Shown in pieces: positions 22,670 to 33,656 of a DNA stretch of 64,000 nucleotides (positions within the stretch are counted from its first letter, which is position 1; every line of letters starts with the position of its first letter). The translations under genes and the position numbers were made by a program. The DNA is from Epiperipatus broadwayi. Lineage: Eukaryota; Onychophora; Udeonychophora; Euonychophora; Peripatidae. Where the stretch lies: NCBI GenBank assembly GCA_028023455.1, contig JAQFVV010000043.1, positions 912,001 through 976,000 of the forward strand, in the 5' to 3' direction. The notes below the pieces were generated by a model. The model worked only from the letters and a program-made list of their open reading frames with translations, searched no databases and was not told the DNA's origin.

Positions 22670-23110
22670 ATATAGATCCTAGGATAAAGTTCAGGGCTAA
22701 TAGCTCTAAACAAGCTTTTACAATAAATGCTTATTAAGTCAAGTGATGTGTGATTTAGTTTTCTTTACTATTATAGTTTGGCTTTAAAAGTTTTTGGTGG
22801 TGTTATATTGCTAAGGCTATTAATATACGGTGTATCCGAATTTAGTTTGGTAACCATATGACTATTTGAGTTAGATAGCTGGATTTGAAGACATAGATGT
22901 CTGAAAATTTCAGATTTGTTACTTAATAATTAAGAACTAAATAAATGCTGGTCTTAAGTTTGTATTTTATATCTAGTGTCTGAATGACCTAGTGCCTCAC
23001 TGAGGAGAGGTTTTAAATGCTTTCTCTTGCAGCATTTATTGTAAAAACTTGTTTAGAGCTATTAGCACGCTCGTTATATTACATTTGTAATAAGCTTATT
23101 AAGTCGTGAT
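22670..23110. repeat. Diverged B-like foldback
   Basis: gctctaaacaagcttttac at 22703 returns inverted near 23040 (gtaaaaacttgtttagagc). The interior shares the tttgaagacatagatgtctg core with B1/B2 (ttgaagacattagtgtct). A CTGAGGAGAG stretch sits where the ribozyme would be, but no GAAA follows. Confidence 0.55.
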
Positions 23111-23566
23111 GTATTATATCGTTTTCCTTACTATATTTTAATGCAACAAAAAAAAACAGTTTCTGATATTTATGAATGATTAATGGACTATATTCCCTTC
23201 CCTACACTTCGTGTTATCATCCAATATATTTAATCAGAAAGACTCTTATTTCAAATGATCGATAATTCTCTTTTTTGGAGCAGTTATCTCTGTTGCAATA
23301 TGTATATTAAACAAACTGTTATCATAACATTGAATGGAGTCCAAATTTAAAAAATTCAATCAAAAAAAATTATCCATCTGATATAGATGTGAGTATACCT
23401 CAAACATTCTTATATAAAGAGCAATATTAAATAACAATATAATCTTGACAACTATTTTTTTATAACACAGGCGATTTAAAAAAACTCAAAATATATATAA
23501 ACACGTATTATGGACCTGAATCTGCGCATATAAAACCGTATATATAAATAAAAGTTTATTTGTTTT

Positions 23567-25226
23567 GGTACTAATTACATAGCTGGGCTTGGCCGCTTGA
23601 TGGTGTTGTTGCCAGTCAAAAACAATGCAATGCAACATTCCCGGGCATCAATTTTTAAAATACGGTGATGATTTATATTTGAATACTTTTTTTGGCTTTA
23701 CTTATATTAGGCAATTACTTTAAAAACAACTTTTAATATTTTTTAAAACCAACTTTTAATTATTAAAAACAACTTTTAACTTTTTGGGGGACTTAAAACA
23801 CAAAAACCAAAAATAGAATTTGTCTTAACTTTTTTTTTTGGTCAACAACATGAACAACAATAAAAACACACAAAATAATACAATATCCACCAGTCTACAT
23901 GAGCTCCACTGTTATGAGGACAGCCATCTCAGATAGAATGCAACAGAACAGATCTTCGCCCTTGTTCAAACATCACCACATAAACTCTGACAGTAATTTT
24001 TCAGCAATTTACTGCTAGTTCCACGCTCTCTACAGACACTTCAAAAGGCCCCAAAGTCATTCAATATTCTGGGTGTGAGTACCAGTAGTTGGGTCCACAA
24101 AGTGGTAGTGGTGTTTTACCACAAGGTGGTGAAAATCTGAAGCTTTGAGCTCCACAGTCTTGTAGTCCCTCCACCAGTCTGAGAAGATGGTGATCCTGTC
24201 TCAACATTGGCTTTCAAGGTCTCCAGCAAAGTAGCAGCAGAGTGTGAGATAATGGTAGTGATGAAGCATTCTCCAATGTCATGGCACATGCCCCCAAACA
24301 CCCACTGCTGAGAAAGCATCCTGCCATGGTGATTTTTTCTTTGACTAAACAGTCTCATTTACCTCCACTACCAAAACCTGGTCCACAAATTTGATGGCAG
24401 GGTCTAGAGGACAGACTCTCATGGCAGTTCTCTCAGTTTGGTGGACCACTTGACTACTGTTTTGTGGTTAGTAACCAGTTCAAAAATGATGTTTTTGTTC
24501 ATGGCCTCAGAAGTACATAAGCTGCAGGACTGTTGCCAACAGTATTCTTGGGTCTTCAAACCAACTGCCATTGTGAATGGAACACCTTCAATGGCAAGAG
24601 ACAGACTTACAGTAAAACTTTAATATTTGTTTACAGCTATACAAATTCATGCCTTGTCTGCACTTGCATTGCTTAGACTGTTTTAGGATGTGGTAGCATT
24701 GTAGAAACACCACAGACTCAGCCTCTGTTGTCAGCAACTCAGATAAATTTATTCTTTCTGCAGCCATTTTATTAGTATAGCAGTATTTCACATTGAAATG
24801 AGACTTTTCACTTTTAACCCAGAAGATTCATCTTGGTAAGTCCCTTGGCAAGGTTTTGCATCTAACACATTGTGTAAGGAAGGGTGGCACCAGTTGGACA
24901 ATTCTAAGTCAGTCAGACTATATGATTTAAGTAGAAATTAAATTACTATTCTATAAATATTTTAAAAATTGTGCCCACTTGAAATCCACATATGGTCAGA
25001 TGATATGGTAGCCAACTGTGAAATGAGTGAATTTTCATAAAGTGTCACAAAGCACAAAACAAGCCATAATATTTCTGTACAATGCCATCAAGCGGCCTGC
25101 AATGGCTATGATAAACAGAACTGTTTTCTTAGCAGTAAGTCGGGCCCAGGAAATGCCATTTGTAGCTGTTTTTGACTGGCAACAATGCCATCAAGCAGCC
25201 AAGCCTGGATATGTAATTATTGTACT
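23567..25226 (-). mobile_element. Merlin-superfamily DNA transposon, inactive
   Basis: Terminal inverted repeats of about 55 bp read gctgggcttggccgcttgat and ttgccagtcaaaaaca at the left, with inverted counterparts tgtttttgactggcaac and atcaagcagccaagcctgg at the right. The two ends differ at several sites. The interior encodes a minus-strand Merlin-type transposase relic. The target duplication is not clear; ttggtac/ttgtac at the borders could be part of one. It inserted into the 5' LTR of the LTR element. Confidence 0.8.
24010..24360 (-). pseudogene. Merlin transposase relic
   Basis: On the minus strand the frame reads FSQRKNHHGRMLSQQWVFGG, then MCHDIGECFI, SAATLLETLKANVETGS, and after a frame change HFVDPTTGTHTQNIE. 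These are in the same order as the DDE core of Merlin/IS1016-like transposases (RRKNxxGRxLPQQWVFGG, ECF, ATLLPI, then NFVDPxTGAHTQxIE). There is a stop after NIE where family members continue into LWG. Frame shifts and stops make it non-functional. The visible part covers about a third of a typical 300-residue transposase. The rest of the element (24.4-25.1 kb) is too decayed to read. Confidence 0.78.
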
Positions 25227-25647
25227 GTAAATATGCACAGATTTTTTCACTTTAATAACATTCCCTTTTTTTGGAGAAAAATACTCTAGAAATTCACTTG
25301 AGAGATTATCCCAAAATATAGATTTAGTTAGAATAAAATATCAATTTTGACTTACAAGTGTCAAATTTACTCCACCCACAACTTTGACACCATCCACTTC
25401 AAATAAATACAATAATGATTATCACTAATCATCTACTAAACTAGAGATTATCTCTAGCACAGATATAAACTTCACACCTCAGTTAAAGATTAATATGTCT
25501 GATTTTTTAATGTAAACACACACATACATGGAGTTATTTACTTTTCTCTTTCCCATGTGTAATATCATTATAAATATATTAAACAACCTCCATACCCCCA
25601 CATGTTCTTTTTAAATTCATATAAATAAAGATACAATAAAAGACAAA

Positions 25648-25702
25648 TGACTCCCAAGATGCATTTCATACTGAACCAGCACTCATCAGTTGGCCCAGAT
25701 CA
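25648..25702 (-). ncRNA. Hammerhead ribozyme-like motif, family H, intact core
   Basis: Minus strand: GATCTGGGCCAA, CTGATGAG, TGCTG-GTT-CAGTA, TGAAA, TGCAT, C, TTGGGAGTC. CUGAUGA and GAAA are complete. Stem II is 5-6 bp (one G-U at the base), stem III is AUGCAU, and the stem I inner helix is UUGG/CCAA with an internal loop and outer helix. Confidence 0.75.
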
Positions 25703-25797
25703 TCAACACTCATATATATTGTATGATTAGTGATAAAGTTGTGAGTGGAATAAGTTTGATACTTTTTTTTCCATGTGTCAAATGCATTGACTGGGAA

Positions 25798-25858
25798 GCG
25801 AACTTGGACCAGCTGCTTGGAAGGCAGCTATGCTAACCACTAGGCCACCAACACTTGA
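25798..25858 (-). repeat. tRNA-Gly(TCC)-derived SINE head
   Basis: Minus strand: gttggtggcctagtggttag (A-box), anticodon stem-loop with cttccaag, then gtccaagttcgcttccc (B-box). It is very close to a tRNA-Gly(TCC) body but lacks a matching acceptor stem. A related head occurs at 46558-46628. Confidence 0.75.
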
Positions 25859-25897
25859 CTAAGTTTGATACTTGTAAATCAAAATGTAACAATTTAC

Positions 25898-26173
<276 letters not shown>

Positions 26174-26184
26174 TGAGAGATGAT

Positions 26185-26235
26185 GACCTGGGCCAAATGA
26201 TGAGCTGGTTCAGCATGAAATGCATCTTGGGGGTC
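26185..26235 (+). ncRNA. Hammerhead-like motif, family H, C3 lost
   Basis: GACCTGGGCCAA, ATGATGAG, CTGGTTCAGC, ATGAAA, TGCATC, TTGG, GGGTC. The first core base C is A, and stem II is shortened by two bases. It is the inverted partner of 25648-25702, and inactive by expectation. Confidence 0.55.
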
Positions 26236-26984
26236 ATTTGTCTTTTATTGTATCTTTATTAATATGAATTTAAAAAGAGCATGTTGAAGTATGGAGGTTG
26301 TTTAATACATTTATTAGAATAAAATAAGTATGCAAATAAAGTTAGTTGCATATAAATTAGATCGTATGTGTAGATATCTCCTTGTAAATGAAAGAGGAAG
26401 GAAGCAGCTAAAATGATTAGACTGGGATTAAAGTTAGTGTTGACTTAAAGTGATAACAGATCGGTAGTAGAGTGGCTCAATGATAAACTAATAGACAGAT
26501 TATCAGTGACCAAGTCTAAAATGGAATAGTGGCAAGTGAGAAACAGTTATTTGTTAGTGTGCAGAAAATGTTATTACCAGTGAAGAATAATTAACAGAAG
26601 CTTAACCAAGCAGCAGAGAGAAGTTGGTAGCAGAGGTAGTTAATATCAACATATAATTTATGAGTGCCGATGTAAGCACTAATATTGCAAACTTTAATAG
26701 TTTTGTTCTACACGTGAAATTATATGTGCTATTTGTATTTCAAGAGACATTTGATTTGAAAGGACAAATATATAACTGGATTATACCTGGTCTGAAAGTA
26801 AGACTATTTTCATCTAAAGACAATAAATATTGTACGAATATTAATGAACTATTATCTTTTTATGTGATTTTTACCACATAATCATTATTAAATAAATCTT
26901 ATTATATATATACTGTATATCCACAGTATGCTGTTTATTTACTTAGTTCCCTGACTGATCTTTAGAGACCCTCATGACATAGCA

Positions 26985-28691
26985 GTTGGTGCAACAGCCC
27001 AGGCTTTGACAGGATAGAAGTTGCAAGATATTGCAGATTGATGTGAGTCAACAGTTGTTGAACTCAAAGAAATTAAAAAGATAAAAATAGTTGACAATAC
27101 AAGATAACGTCTATTGTGAATAAATAAATATGGCAGCCCTAAGTTCTACAATCCATGAATTTGATATAACCAACATGGACTCATGGAATGTGGAGGATTA
27201 TACTTTTATAAGTAAAGTGGCATATAAGCATCTCAAAGTGTCGACCGTTTCTATTTTGCAAGTCAAGACATTATACAGCTTGCAAATACAATTACTGATC
27301 CATAACATCTGGCGGAACTTCCATGTAAAGAAATCATTGAAATTTTAATTGGATATTTCACTCCAAGAGTTTCTAAATGGCTAGCATGGCTGAGATTGAG
27401 AAACCGCAAACAACTACTATGTGAAAAATAAGTGAACTACGATTTATCTCTAAGGATGCTGGCTAAACACTTCGATTTCGATCTGGAATTAAATAATATA
27501 TTATTGGATCAATTCCTATACAGCACAGAGGATGAACATTTCTGAGAAATGGGTGGCACAAGACGCTTTACAAAATAATGCATCAGAGTTTATACAATCA
27601 CTACAATTGGGGAAAATTTTGCTCATTAAACAAAATTTAATGAAATTTCTTACAGTGCCCTCTAGTGAAAGAAAAGAGCAAAAACGATATTGTTGTGGTA
27701 AACTTGGACATTTTAAAAATTAGTGTAAACACAGAAATAGATTGTAAAATTGTGATTAAAAAGATCATTAAGCAGCTTTCCCTCATTTTGAGGGCAATAG
27801 AGCAACTAATTTTGTAAAAGCAGATTATAAATCTAATGAACGATTAAATTATGAGAATATTAGTATAAAGAAGCTAAATGACAAAGAAATGGACCACATG
27901 TTATTAGATGTAATTATTTTTTTCGCAACAAAAAAATTAGATGTAATTATGGTCAAACAGTATAAATGGAAGTGAATAGTGGAGCCAGTCTGTCATTAAT
28001 ATCTCACCAAGATTGGATTAAAATTAGCAAAAAATATAAAGAGAGGATAACACTTCAAGATACATATGATGGTTATATACATAACTGGAAATAAAATTGA
28101 TATTCCAGGAAAAGTGTTAGTACCTGTAAAATTAAATTCTAGTGTGATATCACTGATAGTTTACATAGTAAATAAAAATTTCAGTCTATTGTTAGGAAAA
28201 AATTAATACAGACTACTAGGCATTCGTGTAAACCACTAGGCATTCACGTAAACGTGAATAAAAACTTATTAACTCTGAAGCTTTACATAATGTTGCTGTA
28301 GCAAATTGGATGTGGCAAAAAATTAATGACTCCTCAACTCAGTTAACAAAGCTAGTACCATAAACTTGTAAAAATGATAAAGTTCAAAGTTGGGGTAAGT
28401 TCCTATTGAAATAGTGAAATTAATATCGAAGGATATAAGAATAGTAAAATTACAGATCGAATGGGAGTTGAAAAGAAATGTGAAACACCTTCACCATCAT
28501 TATGAGTATACTTTGCCACATATTTATCAAAATAAATCACTAGAGGGAGAATTAGAGAAAAAATATATTTTATTGGAGGATTAGATAAATTGATGACAAA
28601 CAGTTGTTTGTCAAGGAAAAAGAAGGCGGGGCTACTTTTAAAGAAAAAGAGTTGTTTCCAAAACTTGCACTAGAAAGAGGAGTGAAATATC
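26985..28691 (+). pseudogene. LTR retroelement gag/protease remnant
   Basis: Fragments in the order gag then protease are readable in shifting frames. A gag-like piece starts near 27130 (MAALSSTIHEFD, MDSWNVEDYTF). A nucleocapsid knuckle at 27690-27725 reads RYCCGKLGHFKN-stop-CK, a CCHC box in which the first Cys is Arg. A protease-like MEVNSGASLSLIS is at 27966, with NSGA replacing the catalytic DSGA, and LLGKN lies downstream. There is no reverse transcriptase, RNase H or integrase, so the internal region carries a large deletion. Stops and frameshifts are many. The layout suits a Ty3/gypsy-like element, but the missing RT means the superfamily cannot be fixed. Confidence 0.65.
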
Positions 28692-29497
28692 TGCACATAT
28701 AAAACCATATACGTAAATAAAATACTTATTTTTGTAAATATGCACATATAAAACGATATACGTAAATAAAATATTTATTTTTATAAATACGCATGGATTT
28801 CTTCACTTTAATAACATTCACTTTTTTGGAAAAAATTACTCTAGAAAATTGCTTCAGAGATTGTTCCAAAATATAGATTTACTTAGAATAGAATTTGTAT
28901 GCAAATAAAGCTAATTGCATATAAATTAGATAGTATATATACATATCCCCCTTTGTAAATGAAAAAGGAGAGAGGAAACAGCTAAAATGGTTAGTCTGGA
29001 TTAAAGTTAGTGTTGATTTAAAATAACAGCTCAGCAACAGAGTGGCTCAATGATAGATTAGTAGACCGACTAGTAATGATTAAATCTAAAATGGAATAGT
29101 AGCAAGTAGGAAGCAGTTACTTGTTTGTGTATATAAAGGGTTATTATCAGTGAGGTAGTTAATATCAATGTATAATTGTGAGTGCCAATGTAAGAACTCA
29201 TATTGCGAACTTTAATAGTTTTAGTCTATACGTGAAATTATATATGCTATTTGTGTTTCAATTGACAATTGATTTGAAAGCACAAATATATAAGTGCGTT
29301 ACTCCTAGTGTGAAAGAAGACTATTTTCACCTGAGGACAATAAATAGCTTATGAATATTAATGGTCTGTTACCTTTTTATATGGTTTCCCCCACATAATC
29401 ATTATTATTAAATAAATATTATATATTCATTTCAAAGTATATTGTCTATTTATTTAGCTCCCAGAGTGGTCTTTAGAGACTCTTGGGGACACAGGAG
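28692..29497 (+). repeat. 3' LTR
   Basis: This uninterrupted LTR starts TGCACATATAAAACC and ends near ttggggaca. Its first 49 bp are tandemly duplicated (second copy from about 28741), a feature absent from the 5' LTR. Confidence 0.78.
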
Positions 29498-30235
29498 CGC
29501 CATAATAAAAATAATAGTAATTTCACTATGATATTTATAACCAATGTTTTGTCTCAGTTTAAAATTAATCTGAGTTGAATGACATGAATTCGTATTACAA
29601 ATGTATCATAATATATTCTGTCAATTCAGTAAGTTTAAAATTCTATAAGTTTTGTCCTTTTTTTTGCTAATTCCAATATAAAATAATAAACAACATTGGT
29701 AAATCATAGTCAATGAGACGTATTATACTGAAAATTAGAGGCAACTGAATAATGCTTTTGACGTCATATTTCTATTAATCAAATGAATGTATCCCTAATG
29801 TACAAATAGGAATGAAACTCTAGCAGCTAACACAAATAATCTGTTATGTACTGAAACTCACAATCATTTTCTAGCAGTGACCTCTTGATAATTTGTGTGG
29901 ATTATGAATTATGAACTAAGTAGCCCTTATTATATAAGTATATATTTTAAATGTTCTGCGAAAGATCAGTATAATTGAGTAGGCTTTAGTTATTATGATT
30001 TAAGCAAAGGCATTTGATCATCATCAGTTGTAGTTTGCCCTTGCCCTTGGTTTCTATTTTCCTAATACAATTTTCTCCAGCATTCAAACTTGGATCAAAT
30101 GACTTCATAAATTTTAATGATCTTTTTACCTAAAGACCTGCATAATCGTTTATACAAATCAAATTAAAACATTTAATGAAGATCCATAACTCTAAACATT
30201 TTCTTTCGTGAATAAAAAGTTATGGGTACACATAC

Positions 30236-30379
30236 TACTGGTACACTCCTGTGCTTCAAGAAGATTTTCATACAGATTGCTTTTTAAAGACATTGCAGTA
30301 TATTCTTGTACTAGAGAGAATTTAATTTCTGGATGCTGAGTGGAGATGTCTTCGGTTGTGCCATTGATTAGGATGTCAA
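30236..30379 (-). CDS. HYDIN: HYDIN-like protein, exon 4 of the window
   Basis: This is a 144-nt exon with the acceptor tttcttttag, donor gtatgt, phase 1 at both ends. The product (about 48 residues) begins VDILINGTTEDISTQHPEIK and goes on FSLVQEYTAMSLKSNLYENL, ending ECTSS with exon 5. I recognise no domain in it. It lies between the ASH-type domain and the P-loop module and could be a connecting helical segment. Inclusion rests on clean splice sites, an open frame, AT-to-coding composition shift and exact phase fit to both neighbours. The flanking introns are the two largest in the window after the 9 kb ones. Confidence 0.85.
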
Positions 30380-30590
30380 CTAAAAGAAAAAAACATTTTA
30401 ACTTATTATACTTAGAAAAATAAACAAAGTTTAATTCATAATTGAAATTTCTTAAATATTGCAAAATCATATATTTATCTAGGTATGAGAGTTTTTAAAA
30501 CAGGCAAAACTCACCATACAGTGCTAACCAGAATAATAAATGCATGCCAGAAGGCTTGTGCATAAAATCCCTATCTAGTGCCTACTCATC

Positions 30591-30645
30591 CAACATCTCT
30601 CAGATTAGTTTCTGGCTTGTGGCCTTCATCAGTGAGGAGCCTTGG
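30591..30645 (-). ncRNA. Hammerhead-like motif, family A
   Basis: Minus strand: GGCTCCTCA, CTGATGA, A, GGC-CACAA-GCC, A, GAAA, CTAAT, C, TGAGAG. CUGAUGA and GAAA boxes are intact and stem II is GGC/GCC. An A-A pair replaces the usual G10.1-C11.1, as in all copies of this family. Confidence 0.6.
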
Positions 30646-30710
30646 ATCTGAGAGCACTGCACCTAGATCTTAGGATTTTAAGATCTATCTACGGTGCTCT
30701 CAGATCCAAA

Positions 30711-30760
30711 GATCCTCACTGATGAAGTCCAGAAGTCAGAAACTGCTCTATGGATATTGT
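30711..30760 (+). ncRNA. Hammerhead-like motif, family A
   Basis: GATCCTCA, CTGATGA, AGTCCAGAAGTC, AGAAA, CTGCTC, TATGGAT. Both core boxes are kept; stem II is mostly lost. Upstream AUCCA...AUCCUCA provides the family's two stem I segments. Confidence 0.55.
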
Positions 30761-31683
30761 ATGAGTAGGCACTAGATGGGGATTTTATGCACAAGCCTTC
30801 TGGAATCCATTGATTACGTTGGTTGGCACTGAGTGGCACTACTATATGGAGAGTTTTGCCTGTTTTAATAACAATTATGTGCTAGCATAAGAAATGGTGA
30901 TCATGTGATGTTATGAGAGTTTTTGTTATTAATATTGTTACATCAACTTTTCATCCAAAATCACAGCTGTCATTGTTCAATTAAAACATTGGTATAATAC
31001 TCATTTTAGCAACAATCAACTTCTAATCATGGTTGAATCTAAGATATATGATTACATCTGTTATCCGTAAAAATTCTCACTTTAGAAGAATGAGACTGAT
31101 GAAATGAATATAGAAAGAGGACTTAGGCAAGAATGCAGTAGGTCATTTGTTCTTTTTAATATTTATTTAGAAGTTAAATAATTATTTATTCCCCAGTCTA
31201 ATTCTTATCCTTTGCTCAGTTATTCATATTCCAAATCAATCTTCTCTCTTTCCAAAATATTCATTTCTTTTTTAAGATAGTCATAAAATTTATTCCGTAT
31301 TATTCTATCAAATACTTTTTTCCAAATCCACAAAATATATATCAATTCCTTTATATTTTTTTAATATATTTCTCTGCAATTGTTTTAACAACCCCAACAG
31401 CATTTCTTGTACTTTTTCCTCACTGGAAACTAAACTGTTCTTCTCCAGTATAATGCTCTACCTTTGCATAAATTCTTTGAATTAAAATCCTCAATGAGAT
31501 AACAAACTTATTGTCCTGTACACTTCACATTTAACAGTTTTCTTCTTTTTAAGAATTGGAATCACTGTAGTCCTTAAAAAAAAACCTTTGGGCAAACTCT
31601 GCTTTTATATATCAAATTGCAAAGTCCAACTATTTCCTTCATAAATAATATTTATTTTATAAAGTGCAAACAGTGTTGAAAAT

Positions 31684-31956
31684 ATTTACATACGTTACTG
31701 CAAGTTATAACATCTAAAAACTACTGCGTAGTAAATTGTAGGATTTCATGCTGTATGTTTGTAATTTAGACTCAGTCAGTTAAGTGTGAAGATATTTAAG
31801 ATTCACGCTTTCAGATCTAAATACTTTAGACTGGCTTGGATATATAGAAAGACAAGTAAAGAATAGGGTGGACCGCCCTATTCTTGTTAAATTCTCTGTC
31901 TTGTACTTACGATCTGATTGGCTGTTAGATATTTATGAGCTTGAGAGGTTTGCAGT
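31684..31956. repeat. 273-bp direct repeat, copy 1
   Basis: Starts atttacatacgttactgc and ends gagaggtttgcagt. It contains a hairpin gaatagggtgg/ccgccctattc. The second copy at 32004-32276 has the same length and only scattered substitutions. The spacer (31957-32003) is an inverted copy of the 36 bases before copy 1 (tttataaagtgcaaacagtg). Confidence 0.9.
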
Positions 31957-32003
31957 CTCTCAATTTAATTTCAACACTGTTTGTGCTTTATAAAATAAAT
32001 ATT

Positions 32004-32276
32004 ATTTACATATGTTACTGCAAGTTATAACATTTAAAAACTACTGCGTAGTAAATTGTAGGATTTCACACTGTATGTTTGTAATTTGGACTAAGTGAGT
32101 TAAGTGTGAAGATATTTAAGATTTACTTTTTCAGATCTAAATACTTTAGACTGGCTTGGATATATAGAAAGACAAGTAAAGAATAGGGTGGACCACTCTA
32201 TTCTTGCTAAATTCTCTGTCTTGTATTTACGATCCGATTGGCTGTTAGATATTTATGAGCTTGAGAGGTTTGCAGT
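32004..32276. repeat. 273-bp direct repeat, copy 2
   Basis: See copy 1 at 31684-31956. The pair sits inside the LINE RT relic, so it arrived later than that LINE. There is no coding capacity. Equal length and near-identity argue for a recent duplication or a short terminal-repeat element. Confidence 0.9.
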
Positions 32277-32507
32277 ATTTCTTTCATAGTAAATTCTCCC
32301 ATTTCTTTCAAAAATTATATAGATATTGCATCAAAACCAACAACCTTACCATTCTTCATTTCTGCAATTGGTTTTATTATTTCATCTGTTAATATTTCTA
32401 TATCTTCTACTTCAATATTTTCATTTTCAAGTTCATAATTAATTGAATTATTTTCTTTTCTAAATAGATACTGAAAACATTATTTCCATCTTTGTTATAT
32501 ATATATG

Positions 32508-32875
32508 ATAAACAAAACAAGTTATAAATTTCATAACTTGCTCTTAGCTTGCATTTTATGATCACTAGATGGAGCTTTACCAATAGCTCCTAACAAGCTT
32601 TTGTTTACATAAATGCTGAGAGAGACAGAATTCAATATCTCTTTCATTATCTCCAACCTCCAGACCATGGTTTTGAGCTAATTGGCTCACCTCAGTGAAG
32701 GGTAGGGAGAGTAGAAACTAGATCTAAATACTAACTCTACAATCAGCATTTATGAAACATGTTTCTATTAGTTTGAAAGCATGAATTTTTCAGATATGTA
32801 AATATCTTCAAATCCAGTCAAACAAGCTTGTTAGGAGCTATTGGTAAAGCTCCATCTAGTGATTATATATATATA
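32508..32875. repeat. B2-family element between TA repeats, single ribozyme
   Basis: It opens tgataaacaaaacaag after a TA run and closes ccatctagtgattatatata. The first 330 bp match the left half of 9541-10532. The right half is mostly deleted, with only the end (agcttgttaggagctattgg) inverted. Confidence 0.85.
32650..32710 (-). ncRNA. Hammerhead-like motif, family B2
   Basis: Minus strand: TCTCC, CTAC, CCTTCA, CTGAGGTGAGC, loop, GCTCAAAA, CCATGGT, C, TGGAGG, TT, GGAGA. Stem I is 6 bp, an internal loop, then 5 bp; stem II is GAGC/GCUC; stem III is ACCAUGGU. The core differs at A9 (U) and G12 (A), so this copy is likely dead. Confidence 0.6.
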
Positions 32876-33004
32876 TCACTGTTATCAGTTAATTTTCAAT
32901 TCTTATCTACAATTTTACTTTCTAACCATGTCTTTTTCACCCAAGTGACATTTCTAATTCTATCAAAGACTAGATCATATCTTTTCACCTGTTCAGCATT
33001 ACCC

Positions 33005-33575
33005 TGCATAAAATAAATATATTAGAATCCCTATTCCAAAATAACCAAACTCAAAATGATATCTGAGATTATTTTCATACATATATATGTATTGTTAATG
33101 TATATAAAAATATTTAAAGTGTATCATATTTATATCAAATAAAGTTGATATTGAAGATTTGCAAACTCTGATCTGATAGTGTTTCAACACCAAGAAGTGA
33201 ATGATGTTTATGTTTTGAAGATTTTTTTATAGTTTTTTTCAGAGCTTTGATCAGAGTTAAACAATCAATCTCTGTTCGTCTTGAAAGTGAATCCTTGGAT
33301 TTGATTGGACAGCTCCTATTCATTACGTTTATACACTTTCATTTGAAATACTATCAGATCACCGTTGGCAAATCTTCAATAATTACGTAAGTCAATTATA
33401 ACTTTATATAAAATTTTGGAAAAACTTTATTTGATATAAATATGATGCACATTAAGTATTTTATATACATTAATAATACATATATACAGTATATATGAAA
33501 ATAATCTCAAGGTATCCTTTTGAGACTGGCTATTTTGGAATTCGGACTTTAATATATTTATATATTTATTTCATA
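33005..33575. repeat. Foldback element, arms of about 180 bp
   Basis: Left arm (attccaaaataaccaaactc, catacatatatatg, gaagatttgcaaa) and right arm (gcaaatcttcaa, catatatacagtatatatg, ggctattttggaat) are inverted copies. The central 150 bp is unique. The open frame on the minus strand (33135-33323) is not convincing as a gene. Confidence 0.65.
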
Positions 33576-33611
33576 CAGGATGATGCTGAATTTCTTAACT
33601 ATGTGGAGTGA

Positions 33612-33618
<7 letters not shown>

Positions 33619-33653
<35 letters not shown>
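33619..33653. repeat. (TA)n microsatellite
   Basis: Uninterrupted AT dinucleotide run. Confidence 0.9.

Positions 33654-33656
<3 letters not shown>

Larger units (their letters stand above)
30490..30920. repeat. A-family foldback with two hammerhead-like motifs
   Basis: The arms start with caggcaaaactcaccatac and end with tatggagagttttgcctg. The interior holds a minus-strand motif (30591-30645), an inner inverted repeat around cacctagatcttagg, and a plus-strand motif (30711-30760). The element ends in gatcatgtgat. It is one of the more complete copies of family A. Confidence 0.85.
31190..32490 (-). pseudogene. LINE reverse transcriptase relic, interrupted
   Basis: On the minus strand, pieces of an RT are visible. 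KNGKVVGFDAIS (around 32330) corresponds to the GKAPGFDGI motif. Further along, IYFVDLEKVFDRI (around 31310) corresponds to box A with its Asp. Between them, 31640-32276 is foreign sequence (a duplicated 273-bp unit). Many stops and frame changes are present. It does not align with the RTE copy at 10.5 kb and is a different LINE. Confidence 0.65.

Noticed and set aside
22980-23060. CTGAGGAGAG in the diverged B-like element as another hammerhead
   Set aside because: CUGANGA box is present, but no GAAA or stem II follows.
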